From: Agrobacterium tumefaciens | Lineage (GTDB): Bacteria; Pseudomonadota; Alphaproteobacteria; Rhizobiales; Rhizobiaceae | Direction of reading: 5' to 3' | Assembly: GCF_005221325.1 (NCBI RefSeq) | Contig: NZ_CP039889.1 | Span: 1,872,501 to 1,936,500 of the forward strand | DNA length: 64,000 bases | Shown here: one piece after another, positions 9,372-17,648 of the stretch | Numbering within the stretch: position 1 is the first letter of the stretch | Layout of the letters: each line of letters starts with the position of its first letter | The notes under the pieces: generated by a model | What the model was told of the DNA's origin: nothing | Database searches by the model: none | The model's input: the letters and a program-made list of their open reading frames with translations, nothing else | Program-made: the position numbers and the translations under genes

Positions 9372-9485
9372 CCGTCATTCCGGCCTTGAGCCGGAATCCA
9401 GAGACCGCGCGTCTGCACGGTTAGAGACTCTATTGCGATCAAGTCTTTGATCGCGCTGGATGCCGGGTCAAGCCCGGCATGACGG
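9372..9485 (+). repeat. 115-bp palindromic intergenic repeat, family A, copy 1
   Basis: The element opens with CCGTCATTCCGG and closes with GCCCGGCATGACGG. Each end forms its own hairpin (CCGGccttgaGCCGG and GCCGGGtcaaGCCCGGC), and CGCGCGTCTGC and AGACTC occur in the middle. It fills most of the gap between the dppF-like and LysR genes. Two further copies lie at 12185-12300 (inverted) and 52859-52973 (same orientation). It looks like a rhizobial RIME-type mosaic element. Confidence 0.8.
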
Positions 9486-9516
9486 ACAGTGTCGGCCAAA
9501 ACAAGGTATCCACCCC

Positions 9517-10419
9517 ATGCAACTGCGCGCCTTGATGTATTTCGACGAACTCGTCCGCACCAATTCCATGCGCGCCGCGGCGGAAAACCTGAATGTCGCA
9601 CCAACGGCGGTCAGCCGTCAGATCGAGAACCTCGAATATTATTTTGGCTCGCCGCTTGTGGAGCGCTCCAGCCGGGGCGTGAAGCTGACCGCTGCGGGAG
9701 AGCTGCTCGCCGCACGCGCTGGCAAGACGTTGCGGGAACTCGACCATGTGCACCAGCTGATCGACGATCTCAAAGGCCTGCAGCGCGGCCGGGTCACGGT
9801 CTATGCCAATGGCGCGACGGTGGCGAACCTTCTGGCGCCGGTGCTGGCGCAGTTCAGCCTGAAATTCCCAAAATTGCGGTTCGAGGTGCATATTACCAGC
9901 GCCCGGCAGGCGATGGAGGCGCTGGGTGCGGCGGAAGCAGACCTCGTCGTCAGCCTGTTCGCGCCGAAGGTTTCCGGCGTGAAGGTGCGCTCGCGCACCC
10001 GCATCAGCTATGATGTCATCTTCCCCGCCGGCCACGCGCTCGCCGCCCAGCCGGAAGTTTCGCTGAAGGAACTGGCTGGCTTGCCGCTTGCCCTGCCGGA
10101 CAAGAGTTTTGCGGCGCGGCAGGCCTTCGATGCGCTGTTTGCCGATGCCGGCATCGAGCTCGATCCCGTCTTCATCACCAGTTCGCTGGAGATGTTGAAG
10201 GAGCTGGTGCTCGGCCATGCCGCTGCCACGCTGCTGCCGGCGCTTTCGGTGGCGCGCGAAATTCGCAGCGGCCAGATGGTCGCCGTTCCGCTTTCCGGCA
10301 AGAAGGGCATCCACACCCAGATCGATCTCTGTGTTGCTCCCGACCGGCAGCTTTCTTTCGCCGCCTCCAAGCTTGCCGATTTCATCGAGCGTTTCATGCG
10401 TGAGGCGACGGCGGGGTAG
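9517..10419 (+). CDS. LysR-family transcriptional regulator
   Basis: This 300-residue protein has the LysR N-terminal winged helix-turn-helix (about residues 3-62, with RAAAENLNVAPTAVSRQIEN as recognition region) and a C-terminal effector domain. The ATG at 9517 gives the usual LysR beginning MQLRALMYFDELV. It lies between importer systems 1 and 2 on the same strand rather than divergent from a target. Control of either importer is therefore only inferred. The intergenic palindromic repeat just upstream probably sits in its leader. Confidence 0.9.
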   Translation: MQLRALMYFDELVRTNSMRAAAENLNVAPTAVSRQIENLEYYFGSPLVERSSRGVKLTAAGELLAARAGKTLRELDHVHQLIDDLKGLQRGRVTVYANGATVANLLAPVLAQFSLKFPKLRFEVHITSARQAMEALGAAEADLVVSLFAPKVSGVKVRSRTRISYDVIFPAGHALAAQPEVSLKELAGLPLALPDKSFAARQAFDALFADAGIELDPVFITSSLEMLKELVLGHAAATLLPALSVAREIRSGQMVAVPLSGKKGIHTQIDLCVAPDRQLSFAASKLADFIERFMREATAG

Positions 10420-10420
10420 T

Positions 10421-10443
10421 TTCTTCTCCCGGCGGGGAGAGGA
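10421..10443 (+). repeat. solo hairpin related to family D repeat
   Basis: TTCTTCTCCCGGCGGGGAGAGGAA is an almost perfect hairpin starting two bases after the LysR stop codon. It matches one end of the 113-bp family D element at 23932-24044. There is no T-tract, but its position suggests it may act in 3' end formation of the LysR transcript. Confidence 0.55.
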
Positions 10444-10626
10444 ATTAGCCAGCTTCGGGAATTGCCCACAAGGTTGATTTCCACCCGCAATTCCGTGTAG
10501 CCATTTCAGCTACACGGAGCACACAAAAACGGAGATTGTGTGTGCGCCTGCAACATGACACTCTTTTTGCAACGGGTGGTCTTTGGAAGGGCAAAAATGC
10601 CCCGGCCGCCAGACAGGGGATTAAGG

Positions 10627-12162
10627 ATGCCACGCATTTATCTTTCGCAGGCGGCAAGGCTTTCCCGCCGTGCCGCGCTGACGCTCGCACTGGGCACGGC
10701 GCTCTGGCTGCCGCTTTCGATTGCGGAGGCGCAAGCCGCGCCGAAAACCGCCCTGACGCTCGGCATGACGGTGGAGCCGACCGGTCTCGATCCGACCATT
10801 GCCGCCCCCGTCGCGATCGGTCAGGTCACCTGGCAGAATATTTTCGAAGGTCTCGTCACCATCGACAGCAAGGGCAAGGTGAAGCCGCAGCTTGCCGAAA
10901 GCTGGGAGATTTCGCCTGACGGCAAGAGCTACACCTTCAAGCTGCGCAAGGGTGTGACCTTCCATGACGGCGAGGCGTTCGATTCCGCCGTCGCGAAGTT
11001 TTCGCTGGACCGGGCGCGCGGAGAAGCTTCCGTCAACCCGCAGAAGCGCTTCTTTGCGGCAATCGACAGCATCGAGACGCCGGACGCGGACACGCTGGTG
11101 CTGAAACTGAAGCAGCCCGCCGGCAGCCTCATCTACTGGCTCGGCTGGCCAGCCTCCGTCATGGTCGCGCCGAAGAGCGCTGACAATAATCGCACCGCGC
11201 CCGTCGGCACCGGCCCGTTCAAATTCGTCAGCTGGGCGAAGGGCGACAAGGTGGAGCTGGAAAAGAACGCCGCCTATTGGGACAAGGCCGTGGCGGTAAA
11301 GCTCGACAAGGCGACCTTCCGCTTCGTCGCCGATCCGCAGGCGCAGGCGGCGGCGCTGAAATCAGGCGATATCGATGCCTTCCCGGAATTCGGCGCGCCG
11401 GAACTGATGACCTCCTTTGACGGCGATAAGCGCCTCGGCACCTTTGTCGGCAATACCGAGCTGAAGGTCGTGGCCGGCATGAACAATGCCCGCAAACCCT
11501 TCAGCGACAAGCGTGTGCGCCAGGCGCTGATGATGGCGGTGGATCGCGGCACGGTCATCGAAGGCGCCTGGTCCGGTTACGGCACGGCCATCGGCAGCCA
11601 CTATACGCCGAATGACCGCGGATACGTCGATACGACTGGCGTCTACCCCTTCGATATAGACAAGGCCAAGGCGCTGCTTGCGGAAGCGGGATATGCCGAT
11701 GGTTTCAGCTTCACCATCAAAGCCCCGCAAATGGCCTATGCCCAGCGCACCTCGCAAATCCTGCAGGCGATGCTGGCCGAAATCGGTGTCACCATGACCA
11801 TCGAGACTACCGAGTTTCCGGCCAAATGGGTGGCGGATGTCCTGAAGGGCGCGGATTACGACATGACCATCGTTGCCCATGCCGAGCCGATGGATATCGA
11901 TATCTATGCCCGCGATCCGTACTACTTCAACTACAAGAACCCGGCCTTCAACGAGGTCATCGCCAATGTGGAAAAGACGGCGGATGCCGGCAAGCAAGAG
12001 AAGCTCTATGGTGACGCCCAGAAAATCCTAGCCGAAGATGTGCCGGCGCTGTTCCTGTTCGTGATGCCCAAACTTGGCGTATGGGACAGGAAGGTGAAGG
12101 GGCTGTGGGAAAACGAGCCTATTCCCTCCAATGTGCTGACGGAAGTGCATTGGGAAGAGTAG
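10627..12162 (+). CDS. peptide-type ABC transporter substrate-binding protein (system 2)
   Basis: This 511-residue family-5 periplasmic binding protein has a signal peptide with a twin-arginine-like SRRAALTLALG stretch and cleavage near AQAAP (about residue 38). The SYTFKLRKGVTFHDGEAF segment is a family hallmark. I place the start at 10627 because it gives a compact signal peptide after AGGGGATTAAGG; the frame is open back to 10540. It is followed by two permease genes and an amidase, so amide-containing ligands are a reasonable guess. It is about 35 residues shorter than the system 1 protein. Confidence 0.88.
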   Translation: MPRIYLSQAARLSRRAALTLALGTALWLPLSIAEAQAAPKTALTLGMTVEPTGLDPTIAAPVAIGQVTWQNIFEGLVTIDSKGKVKPQLAESWEISPDGKSYTFKLRKGVTFHDGEAFDSAVAKFSLDRARGEASVNPQKRFFAAIDSIETPDADTLVLKLKQPAGSLIYWLGWPASVMVAPKSADNNRTAPVGTGPFKFVSWAKGDKVELEKNAAYWDKAVAVKLDKATFRFVADPQAQAAALKSGDIDAFPEFGAPELMTSFDGDKRLGTFVGNTELKVVAGMNNARKPFSDKRVRQALMMAVDRGTVIEGAWSGYGTAIGSHYTPNDRGYVDTTGVYPFDIDKAKALLAEAGYADGFSFTIKAPQMAYAQRTSQILQAMLAEIGVTMTIETTEFPAKWVADVLKGADYDMTIVAHAEPMDIDIYARDPYYFNYKNPAFNEVIANVEKTADAGKQEKLYGDAQKILAEDVPALFLFVMPKLGVWDRKVKGLWENEPIPSNVLTEVHWEE

Positions 12163-12184
12163 GGTTTGCGGATATTCTCCATCT

Positions 12185-12300
12185 CCGTCATGCCGGACCT
12201 GATCCGGCATCCAGTTCAGCACAAGTCCTTGGGCTGAAAAGACTCTCTTCGCCGCGCAGACGCGCGACGGCTGGATTCCGGCTCAAGGCCGGAATGACGG
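12185..12300 (-). repeat. family A palindromic repeat, copy 2 (inverted)
   Basis: Read on the minus strand, this copy follows copy 3 (52859-52973) closely throughout, including the internal GCGCGTCTGCGCGGCG, GAGTCTT and AGCCCAAGGACTTG stretches. It separates the system 2 binding-protein gene from its first permease gene. At RNA level it would form strong hairpins, a common arrangement that lowers permease expression relative to the binding protein. Confidence 0.85.
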
Positions 12301-12355
12301 GAAGCAGAGTGGCAGACGCCAAAGCAAACAAAACCACGCAAGGAGCAGATGCCAG

Positions 12356-13306
12356 ATGTTAGCCGTCCTCATCCGGCGTCTCGTAAGCCTCGTCATCACG
12401 CTGTTTGCCGTCTCCCTCATCATCTATCTCGTCATGGGTCTGTTGCCGGGTGATCCGGCCGCCATCATGCTCGGCACTTCGGCAAGCCCGGATACGCTGG
12501 CGGCCCTGCAAAAGCAGATGGGTCTCGATCAGCCCTTGCCGCTGCGTTACCTCCACTGGCTGGCTGGTGTCTTCCGGGGCGATCTCGGGCAATCCTATAC
12601 CTATGGCGTGCCGGTGGCGGGACTGATCATCGAGCGGCTGGCCGTCACCCTGCCGCTTGCGCTGCTCGCCATCTGCCTGTCTGTTACTATTGCCATTCCG
12701 CTCGGCGTCGCCGCAGCGAAAAACCGCAATGGGGCGCTGGATTTTGCGGCCGGGCTGTTCTCCCATGTGGGCATTGCCGTGCCCGGCTTCTGGGTTGGGT
12801 TGCTGCTCATCATCGTTTTTTCCACCACGCTCGGCTGGATGCCATCGGGTGGTTTTCCCGGCTGGAGCCCAAGCTTTTCGGCAGGGCTTGTGGCGCTGGT
12901 GCTGCCGGCAATCGCCCTTGCGCTGTCGCAGGCCGGTGTTCTCACCCGCGTCTGCCGCTCCGCCGTGCTGGAGGTGATGAACGAGGATTTCGTGCGCACC
13001 GCCCGGGCCAAGGGCTTAAGCGAGCGGGTGGCGCTGTGGCGGCATGCGGTGCCGAACGCGATGATCCCCGTCGTCACCATGATCGGCCTGCAATTCACTT
13101 TTCTCATTGCCGGTGCGGTGCTGGTGGAAAATGTCTTCAACCTGCCGGGTCTCGGGCGGCTTGCCTATCAGGCGCTGACGCAGCGGGATATCGTGGTGAT
13201 GCAATCCGTCGTGCTGTTCTTCTCGGCGCTGGTCATCATCATGAATTTCGTGGTCGATATCGCCTATCTCTTCATCGATCCGAGATTGCGGGCAGGTGCG
13301 CGATGA
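12356..13306 (+). CDS. ABC transporter permease, DppB-like (system 2)
   Basis: This 316-residue permease has an N-terminal helix (RLVSLVITLFAVSLIIYLV), the conserved GLLPGDPAAIMLG loop and the ATPase-contact region DFVRTARAKGLSERV. An AAGGAGCAGATG site lies before the start. It is the standard length for the family. Its stop overlaps the next permease start as ATGATG/TGA. It follows the system 2 binding protein after a 193-bp gap filled by a palindromic repeat. Confidence 0.9.
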   Translation: MLAVLIRRLVSLVITLFAVSLIIYLVMGLLPGDPAAIMLGTSASPDTLAALQKQMGLDQPLPLRYLHWLAGVFRGDLGQSYTYGVPVAGLIIERLAVTLPLALLAICLSVTIAIPLGVAAAKNRNGALDFAAGLFSHVGIAVPGFWVGLLLIIVFSTTLGWMPSGGFPGWSPSFSAGLVALVLPAIALALSQAGVLTRVCRSAVLEVMNEDFVRTARAKGLSERVALWRHAVPNAMIPVVTMIGLQFTFLIAGAVLVENVFNLPGLGRLAYQALTQRDIVVMQSVVLFFSALVIIMNFVVDIAYLFIDPRLRAGAR

Positions 13307-14124
13307 TGCGATTTATCCGCCGCCGCCCGGCCTTCGTTGTCGGCATCGCCGTCACCAGCTTTCTCGTCGCCGTCGCTTTGCTGTCGCTGGTCTGGACGCC
13401 GCTTTCGCCAACCAAGATACAGATCGTCCAGAAGCTGAAATCGCCCTTGGTTTATGGCGGTCTCGGCACGGATCATTTCGGCCGCGATGTGCTCTCCATG
13501 CTGATGGCCGGTGCGTGGAACTCGCTCTCCACCGCCATTGCCGCCGTCGCCATCGGCGCCTTTATCGGCACGACGATCGGTGTTGCGGTCGCAGCCCTGC
13601 GCGGCTTTACCGAAACCGTGATCATGCGCATCTGCGACATCATCTTCGCCGTGCCGCCGATCCTCTCGGCCATGATGCTCGGCGCCTTCATCGGCACGGG
13701 GCGCTTTACCGCCATCATCGCCATCGCCACCTTCATGGTGCCGGTCTTCGCGCGGCTGACGCTGGGTGCCGCGCTGCAGATATGGGCGCGGGAGTATATC
13801 ACCGCCGCCACCAGCATCGGCCAGAACCGCGCCAAGATCACGCTTTTTCATATCGTGCCGAATATCTCCAACCAGATCATCGTGCAGGTGACGATCCAGC
13901 TCGGTCTTGCAATATTGACGGAAGCAGGCCTTTCCTTCCTCGGTCTCGGCATGCCGCCGCCCGCCGCTACCTGGGGGCGGATGCTGGCGGATGCCCAGAC
14001 CTATCTCGGTGCGGCCCCCTGGCTTGCCATCATGCCGGGCCTTGCCATTGCGCTCGCCGTCTTCGGCCTCAATCTTCTCGGCGACGGCCTGCGCGATCTG
14101 CTTGACCCGCGCGATACCAGCTGA
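13303..14124 (+). CDS. ABC transporter permease, DppC-like (system 2)
   Basis: This 273-residue protein is a DppC-type permease. It has an N-terminal helix from about residue 10, the GLGTDHFGRDVLSMLMAG loop and the later EYITAATSIGQNRAKI coupling segment. I start it at the ATG at 13303, which overlaps the upstream stop. No ATPase gene follows; the next gene is an amidase. The system must borrow ATPases, perhaps those of system 1 at 7757-9339. Confidence 0.9.
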   Translation: MMRFIRRRPAFVVGIAVTSFLVAVALLSLVWTPLSPTKIQIVQKLKSPLVYGGLGTDHFGRDVLSMLMAGAWNSLSTAIAAVAIGAFIGTTIGVAVAALRGFTETVIMRICDIIFAVPPILSAMMLGAFIGTGRFTAIIAIATFMVPVFARLTLGAALQIWAREYITAATSIGQNRAKITLFHIVPNISNQIIVQVTIQLGLAILTEAGLSFLGLGMPPPAATWGRMLADAQTYLGAAPWLAIMPGLAIALAVFGLNLLGDGLRDLLDPRDTS

Positions 14125-14176
14125 CGGCCTCAAGCCGATACCGCCCCTATTTCTGTTTTTATGACGAGACGATGCC

Positions 14177-15574
14177 ATGACCGATCTCATAGACCTCAAC
14201 ACGCTCGAAATCCTGGCGCTCTACCGGGAAAAGAAGCTGTCGCCCTCGGAATACTGGCAGGCGGTGGAAGCGCGGATCGAGGCTTTCGAGCCTATCGTGA
14301 ATGCGCTTTACGCCTATGACCCGGAAGATGCCCGCAGGCAGGCGGCAGCCTCGACGCAGCGCTGGCACAGCGGCGAAACGCTCGGTGCGCTTGATGGACT
14401 TCCCGTCTCGCTGAAAGAACTCATCGCAACGAAAGGCCATCCCGTGCCGCTTGGCACAAAGGCGGTGGAACTGGTGCCGGCGCTGGAGGACGCACCGGTG
14501 GCTGCCCGCTGCCGCGAAGACGGCGCGATCCTCTATGCCAAGACGACCTGCCCGGATTACGGCATGCTCTCTTCCGGCCTCTCCAGCTTCCACAAGCTTA
14601 GCCGCAACCCTTGGGATCCGACCCAGAACCCCGGCGGCTCCAGTGCCGGTGCGGCCTCGGCGGGTGCCGCGGGTTATGGCACGCTGCATATCGGCACGGA
14701 TATTGGCGGCTCGGTGCGGCTGCCGGCCGGGTGGACCGGGCTGTTCGGTTTCAAGCCAAGTCAGGGTCGCATACCCGTCGATCCCTATTATACCGGCCGC
14801 TGCGCCGGGCCGATGACCCGCACCGTCGCGGATGCCGCTTATGCCATGGCAACGCTCTCCCGCCCGGACTGGCGCGACGGCACATCGCTGCCGCCAAACG
14901 CCATCGACTGGATGAATCTCGATATCGATGTGAAGGGCTTGAAAATCGGCCTGATGCTGGATGCCGGCTGCGGCCTACCGCTCAATGAAGAGGTGCGCGA
15001 CGCAGTGGTGGCGGCAGCCAAGCTGTTCGAGGCGGCAGGCGCCATCATCATCCCGGTCGAGCCCGTGCTGACGCGGGATATGCTGGATGGGCTGGATGAT
15101 TTCTGGCGCGCGAAATTCTGGGGCGACATGGCGGCGCTGAGCGCGGATCGCCGTGCTGCGATCCTTCCCTATATTCACGAATGGGCGGAAAAGGGCGCTG
15201 ATGTCTCCGGCGCGCGTGCCGTTTTCGGTTTCAACCAGACCATGGAAATGCGTAAGGTTTGCGGACGGTTGATGCAATCGGTTGATGTGGTGATTTCGCC
15301 CGTCAATCCCATCGTTTCCTACCCCGCAGATTGGGCCTCGCCCACCAACGACCCCGAGCGGCCCTTCGAACATATTGCCTTCACCGTGCCGTGGAACATG
15401 TCGGAACAGCCGGCATCCTCGATCAATTGCGGCTTCTCGACATCCGGAATGCCCATCGGGTTGCAGATCGTCGGCCCACGTTATGAGGACCTGTTTGTGC
15501 TCCGGCTTTCGAAGGCCTTCGAGAGCTGGGGCGGTGGTGTGCGGCGCTGGCCGGAGCCGCCACAGCGTCGCTGA
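14177..15574 (+). CDS. amidase-signature family amidase
   Basis: This 465-residue enzyme belongs to the amidase-signature family, which hydrolyses carboxamides with a Ser-cisSer-Lys triad. The visible residues are K80 in LPVSLKELI, S155 in NPGGSSAGAAS and S179 in GTDIGGSVRLPAG; the 24-residue serine spacing is normal for the family. There is no signal peptide. It follows the system 2 permease after 52 bp and is probably cotranscribed, so it would act on the imported compound. The exact amide cannot be read from sequence. Confidence 0.9.
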   Translation: MTDLIDLNTLEILALYREKKLSPSEYWQAVEARIEAFEPIVNALYAYDPEDARRQAAASTQRWHSGETLGALDGLPVSLKELIATKGHPVPLGTKAVELVPALEDAPVAARCREDGAILYAKTTCPDYGMLSSGLSSFHKLSRNPWDPTQNPGGSSAGAASAGAAGYGTLHIGTDIGGSVRLPAGWTGLFGFKPSQGRIPVDPYYTGRCAGPMTRTVADAAYAMATLSRPDWRDGTSLPPNAIDWMNLDIDVKGLKIGLMLDAGCGLPLNEEVRDAVVAAAKLFEAAGAIIIPVEPVLTRDMLDGLDDFWRAKFWGDMAALSADRRAAILPYIHEWAEKGADVSGARAVFGFNQTMEMRKVCGRLMQSVDVVISPVNPIVSYPADWASPTNDPERPFEHIAFTVPWNMSEQPASSINCGFSTSGMPIGLQIVGPRYEDLFVLRLSKAFESWGGGVRRWPEPPQRR

Positions 15575-15670
15575 TCGTGCCTTTCTGGACATGTAGTATT
15601 GCCATAATACCCGCATCTCCGTCCTGCCTGTTAGGGTACTGAAAGGCATTCGAAAATGGGAGGAGCAAAC

Positions 15671-16237
15671 ATGCCGAAGAAGATTTTGATGATCACCGGC
15701 GATTTCGCCGAGGACTATGAGACCATGGTGCCGTTCCAGACCTTGGCTGCGGTCGGCCACACGGTGCATGCCGTCTGCCCCGGCAAGAAGGCGGGCCAGA
15801 CCATCGCCACGGCCATCCACGATTTCGAAGGCGACCAGACCTATTCGGAAAAGCGCGGCCACAATTTCGCGCTCAACGCCACCTTCGCTGATATCAAGGC
15901 GGCGGATTACGATGCGCTGGTCATTCCGGGCGGCCGCGCGCCGGAATATCTCCGCCTTAATCCGGACGTGCTGGCGGCGGTGAAACACTTTTTCGAGGCC
16001 GACAAGCCGGTGGCGGCCGTCTGCCACGGTGCGCAATTGCTGGCGGCCGCCGGTGTGCTCAAGGGCCGCACCTGCTCGGCCTATCCCGCCTGCCGCCCCG
16101 AGGTGGAGCAGGCGGGCGGCACCTATGCCGATATCGCCATCGATGCCGCCCTCACCGACGGCAAGCTGGTGACGGCGCCCGCATGGCCGGCGCATCCGGC
16201 CTGGCTTTCGCAATTCATGGCGGTGCTCGGCAAATAA
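15671..16237 (+). CDS. DJ-1/PfpI-family protein
   Basis: This 188-residue protein is a PfpI/DJ-1 superfamily member. The nucleophile-elbow cysteine is C118 in [11 protein letters not shown], with H119 beside it and an acidic residue E14 near the N-terminus. Family members include proteases, glyoxalase/deglycase-like enzymes and amidases. The ATG at 15671 is preceded by GGGAGGAG, so the earlier ATG at 15656 is not used. It follows the amidase gene after 96 bp and ends at a strong terminator. Its specific reaction is unknown. Confidence 0.85.
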   Translation: MPKKILMITGDFAEDYETMVPFQTLAAVGHTVHAVCPGKKAGQTIATAIHDFEGDQTYSEKRGHNFALNATFADIKAADYDALVIPGGRAPEYLRLNPDVLAAVKHFFEADKPVAAVCHGAQLLAAAGVLKGRTCSAYPACRPEVEQAGGTYADIAIDAALTDGKLVTAPAWPAHPAWLSQFMAVLGK

Positions 16238-16246
16238 GACCAGCGA

Positions 16247-16273
16247 AACGGGGCTTTTGCCGGCCCCGTTTTC
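16247..16273 (+). terminator. rho-independent terminator
   Basis: AACGGGGC and GCCCCGTT form an eight-base-pair stem with an eight-base loop, followed by a short T-rich stretch. It lies ten bases after the PfpI-type gene. Confidence 0.7.
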
Positions 16274-16308
16274 CGCCTATGTTTTTGAGCGTGGTGAGGG
16301 AGGAAACC

Positions 16309-16659
16309 ATGTGCAAGCTTTTCATCAAAGCAGACCCGACACTCTGGGAAAGCCATACACGGTCGCTCAGGATCGATGGCATGGTGACCAGTGTGCGGCT
16401 TGAAAATTTCTTCTGGACGACACTGGACGAGATCGCGCGCCGCGACGGCATGAACAGCGTTCAGCTGATCGCCAAGCTTTATAATGAATCGATCGATGCC
16501 GGGCACGATCTCGGCAACTTCACCTCGTTCCTGCGGGTCTGCTGCGGGCGTTATCTTGCGCTTCAACTCTCCGGCGATATTCCGGCACGGACAGATATTC
16601 CGATTGCGGCGCTGGATGCGGACAGCATTCTCGATGCGGAGAAGGTGAATTACCACTAG
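16309..16659 (+). CDS. ribbon-helix-helix domain protein
   Basis: This small protein (116 aa) carries a ribbon-helix-helix-like core: the strand segment HTRSLRIDGMVTSVRLENFFW followed by TTLDEIARRDGMNSVQLIAKLY. It resembles the RHH_4 group common in alphaproteobacteria. It is probably a DNA-binding regulator, but no target is evident. The ATG at 16309 is preceded by GAGGGAGG. It stands alone between the PfpI gene and the convergent importer system 3. Confidence 0.75.
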   Translation: MCKLFIKADPTLWESHTRSLRIDGMVTSVRLENFFWTTLDEIARRDGMNSVQLIAKLYNESIDAGHDLGNFTSFLRVCCGRYLALQLSGDIPARTDIPIAALDADSILDAEKVNYH

Positions 16660-16727
16660 GCGCGTCTTTTTTGTGCCGCGACATCCACTCCACCTCATCC
16701 CTGTGACAAGCGCAGGGATGCGGCGGC

Positions 16728-17648
16728 TCAGCTCTTCAGCGCCCGCGGGTCAAGCGCATCACGCACGGCGTCGCCGATGTAGTTGACGCTCAGGACCGTC
16801 AGTGAAATCGCCAGCCCCGGCCACAACACACGCGAGGGCGTTAATTGCAGGAAGTTGGCACCATCGAACAATAGCCGCCCCCAGGTCGGGAAATCGGACG
16901 GGAAACCGAGGCCGAGGAAGGATAGCGCCGATTCCGTGATGATCGCGGCGGCAATGCCGAGCGTGGCCGAGACCATGATCGAACTCAGCACATTCGGCAG
17001 GATATGCCTGATGATGATGCGATATTCGCGCATGCCGCTCGATTTCGCCGCCATGATGAATTCCTGGCTTTTGATTGTCAGCACATCACCGCGCACGATA
17101 CGCGCGGTATGCATCCAGCTGGTTATCCCGATAACGAAGACGATCAGGATGAAGATACCGGTTTCCGGGCCGAAGGCGGTGCGCAGCGTATCGCGGAACA
17201 GCATCAGGATGACGAGCAGTAGCGGTAAAAGCGGCAGGGCCAGGAAGAGGTCTGTCAACCGCATCAGCGGCCCATCGAGCCTGCGGAAATAACCTGATAG
17301 CACGCCCACCAGCGTGCCGAGAAACAGCGCCAGCAGCATGGCGGTGATGCCGACAGCAAGCGAGATGCGCCCGCCGGCCAGAACCTGCGCCAGCATGTCT
17401 TTGCCGAGATTATCAGTGCCAAAGGGATGTGCCAGCGACGGCCACTGGTTGCGCGCCTTCACGTTGAGGGCGTTGGGCGCAACGGTGTGGATATAGGGGC
17501 CGACATAGACCGCAAGCAGGATGAAGGTGAAGACGAAAAGCCCCGCCACGCCGCCCTTGTGGACGCGAAACTGTTTCCAGATATCGGCAAGGGCGGATTG
17601 TGTGGGTGTGGCTGCAACCGTCGGCGCTGCGATGGTGGCGTCAGTCAT
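16728..17648 (-). CDS. ABC transporter permease, DppC/OppC-like (system 3)
   Basis: This 306-residue inner-membrane permease has an N-terminal cytoplasmic arm, a first helix at about residues 38-60, the PFGTDNLGKDMLAQVLAGG loop and the EFIMAAKSSGMREYRI coupling region. The ATG at 17648 overlaps the stop of the upstream permease by eight bases. It is the last gene of the minus-strand unit of binding protein, OppB-like and OppC-like proteins. The ATPase for this system is the fused protein at 22016-23866 on the other strand. Confidence 0.9.
   Translation of the reverse strand: MTDATIAAPTVAATPTQSALADIWKQFRVHKGGVAGLFVFTFILLAVYVGPYIHTVAPNALNVKARNQWPSLAHPFGTDNLGKDMLAQVLAGGRISLAVGITAMLLALFLGTLVGVLSGYFRRLDGPLMRLTDLFLALPLLPLLLVILMLFRDTLRTAFGPETGIFILIVFVIGITSWMHTARIVRGDVLTIKSQEFIMAAKSSGMREYRIIIRHILPNVLSSIMVSATLGIAAAIITESALSFLGLGFPSDFPTWGRLLFDGANFLQLTPSRVLWPGLAISLTVLSVNYIGDAVRDALDPRALKS

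Noticed and set aside
9372..9485. CRISPR array or insertion sequence
   Set aside because: The repeats are dispersed single elements with internal hairpins, no regular spacers, no cas genes and no transposase.
15656..15670. upstream ATG for the PfpI-type gene
   Set aside because: The bases following it form the ribosome site of the ATG at 15671, so the earlier ATG is unlikely to be used.
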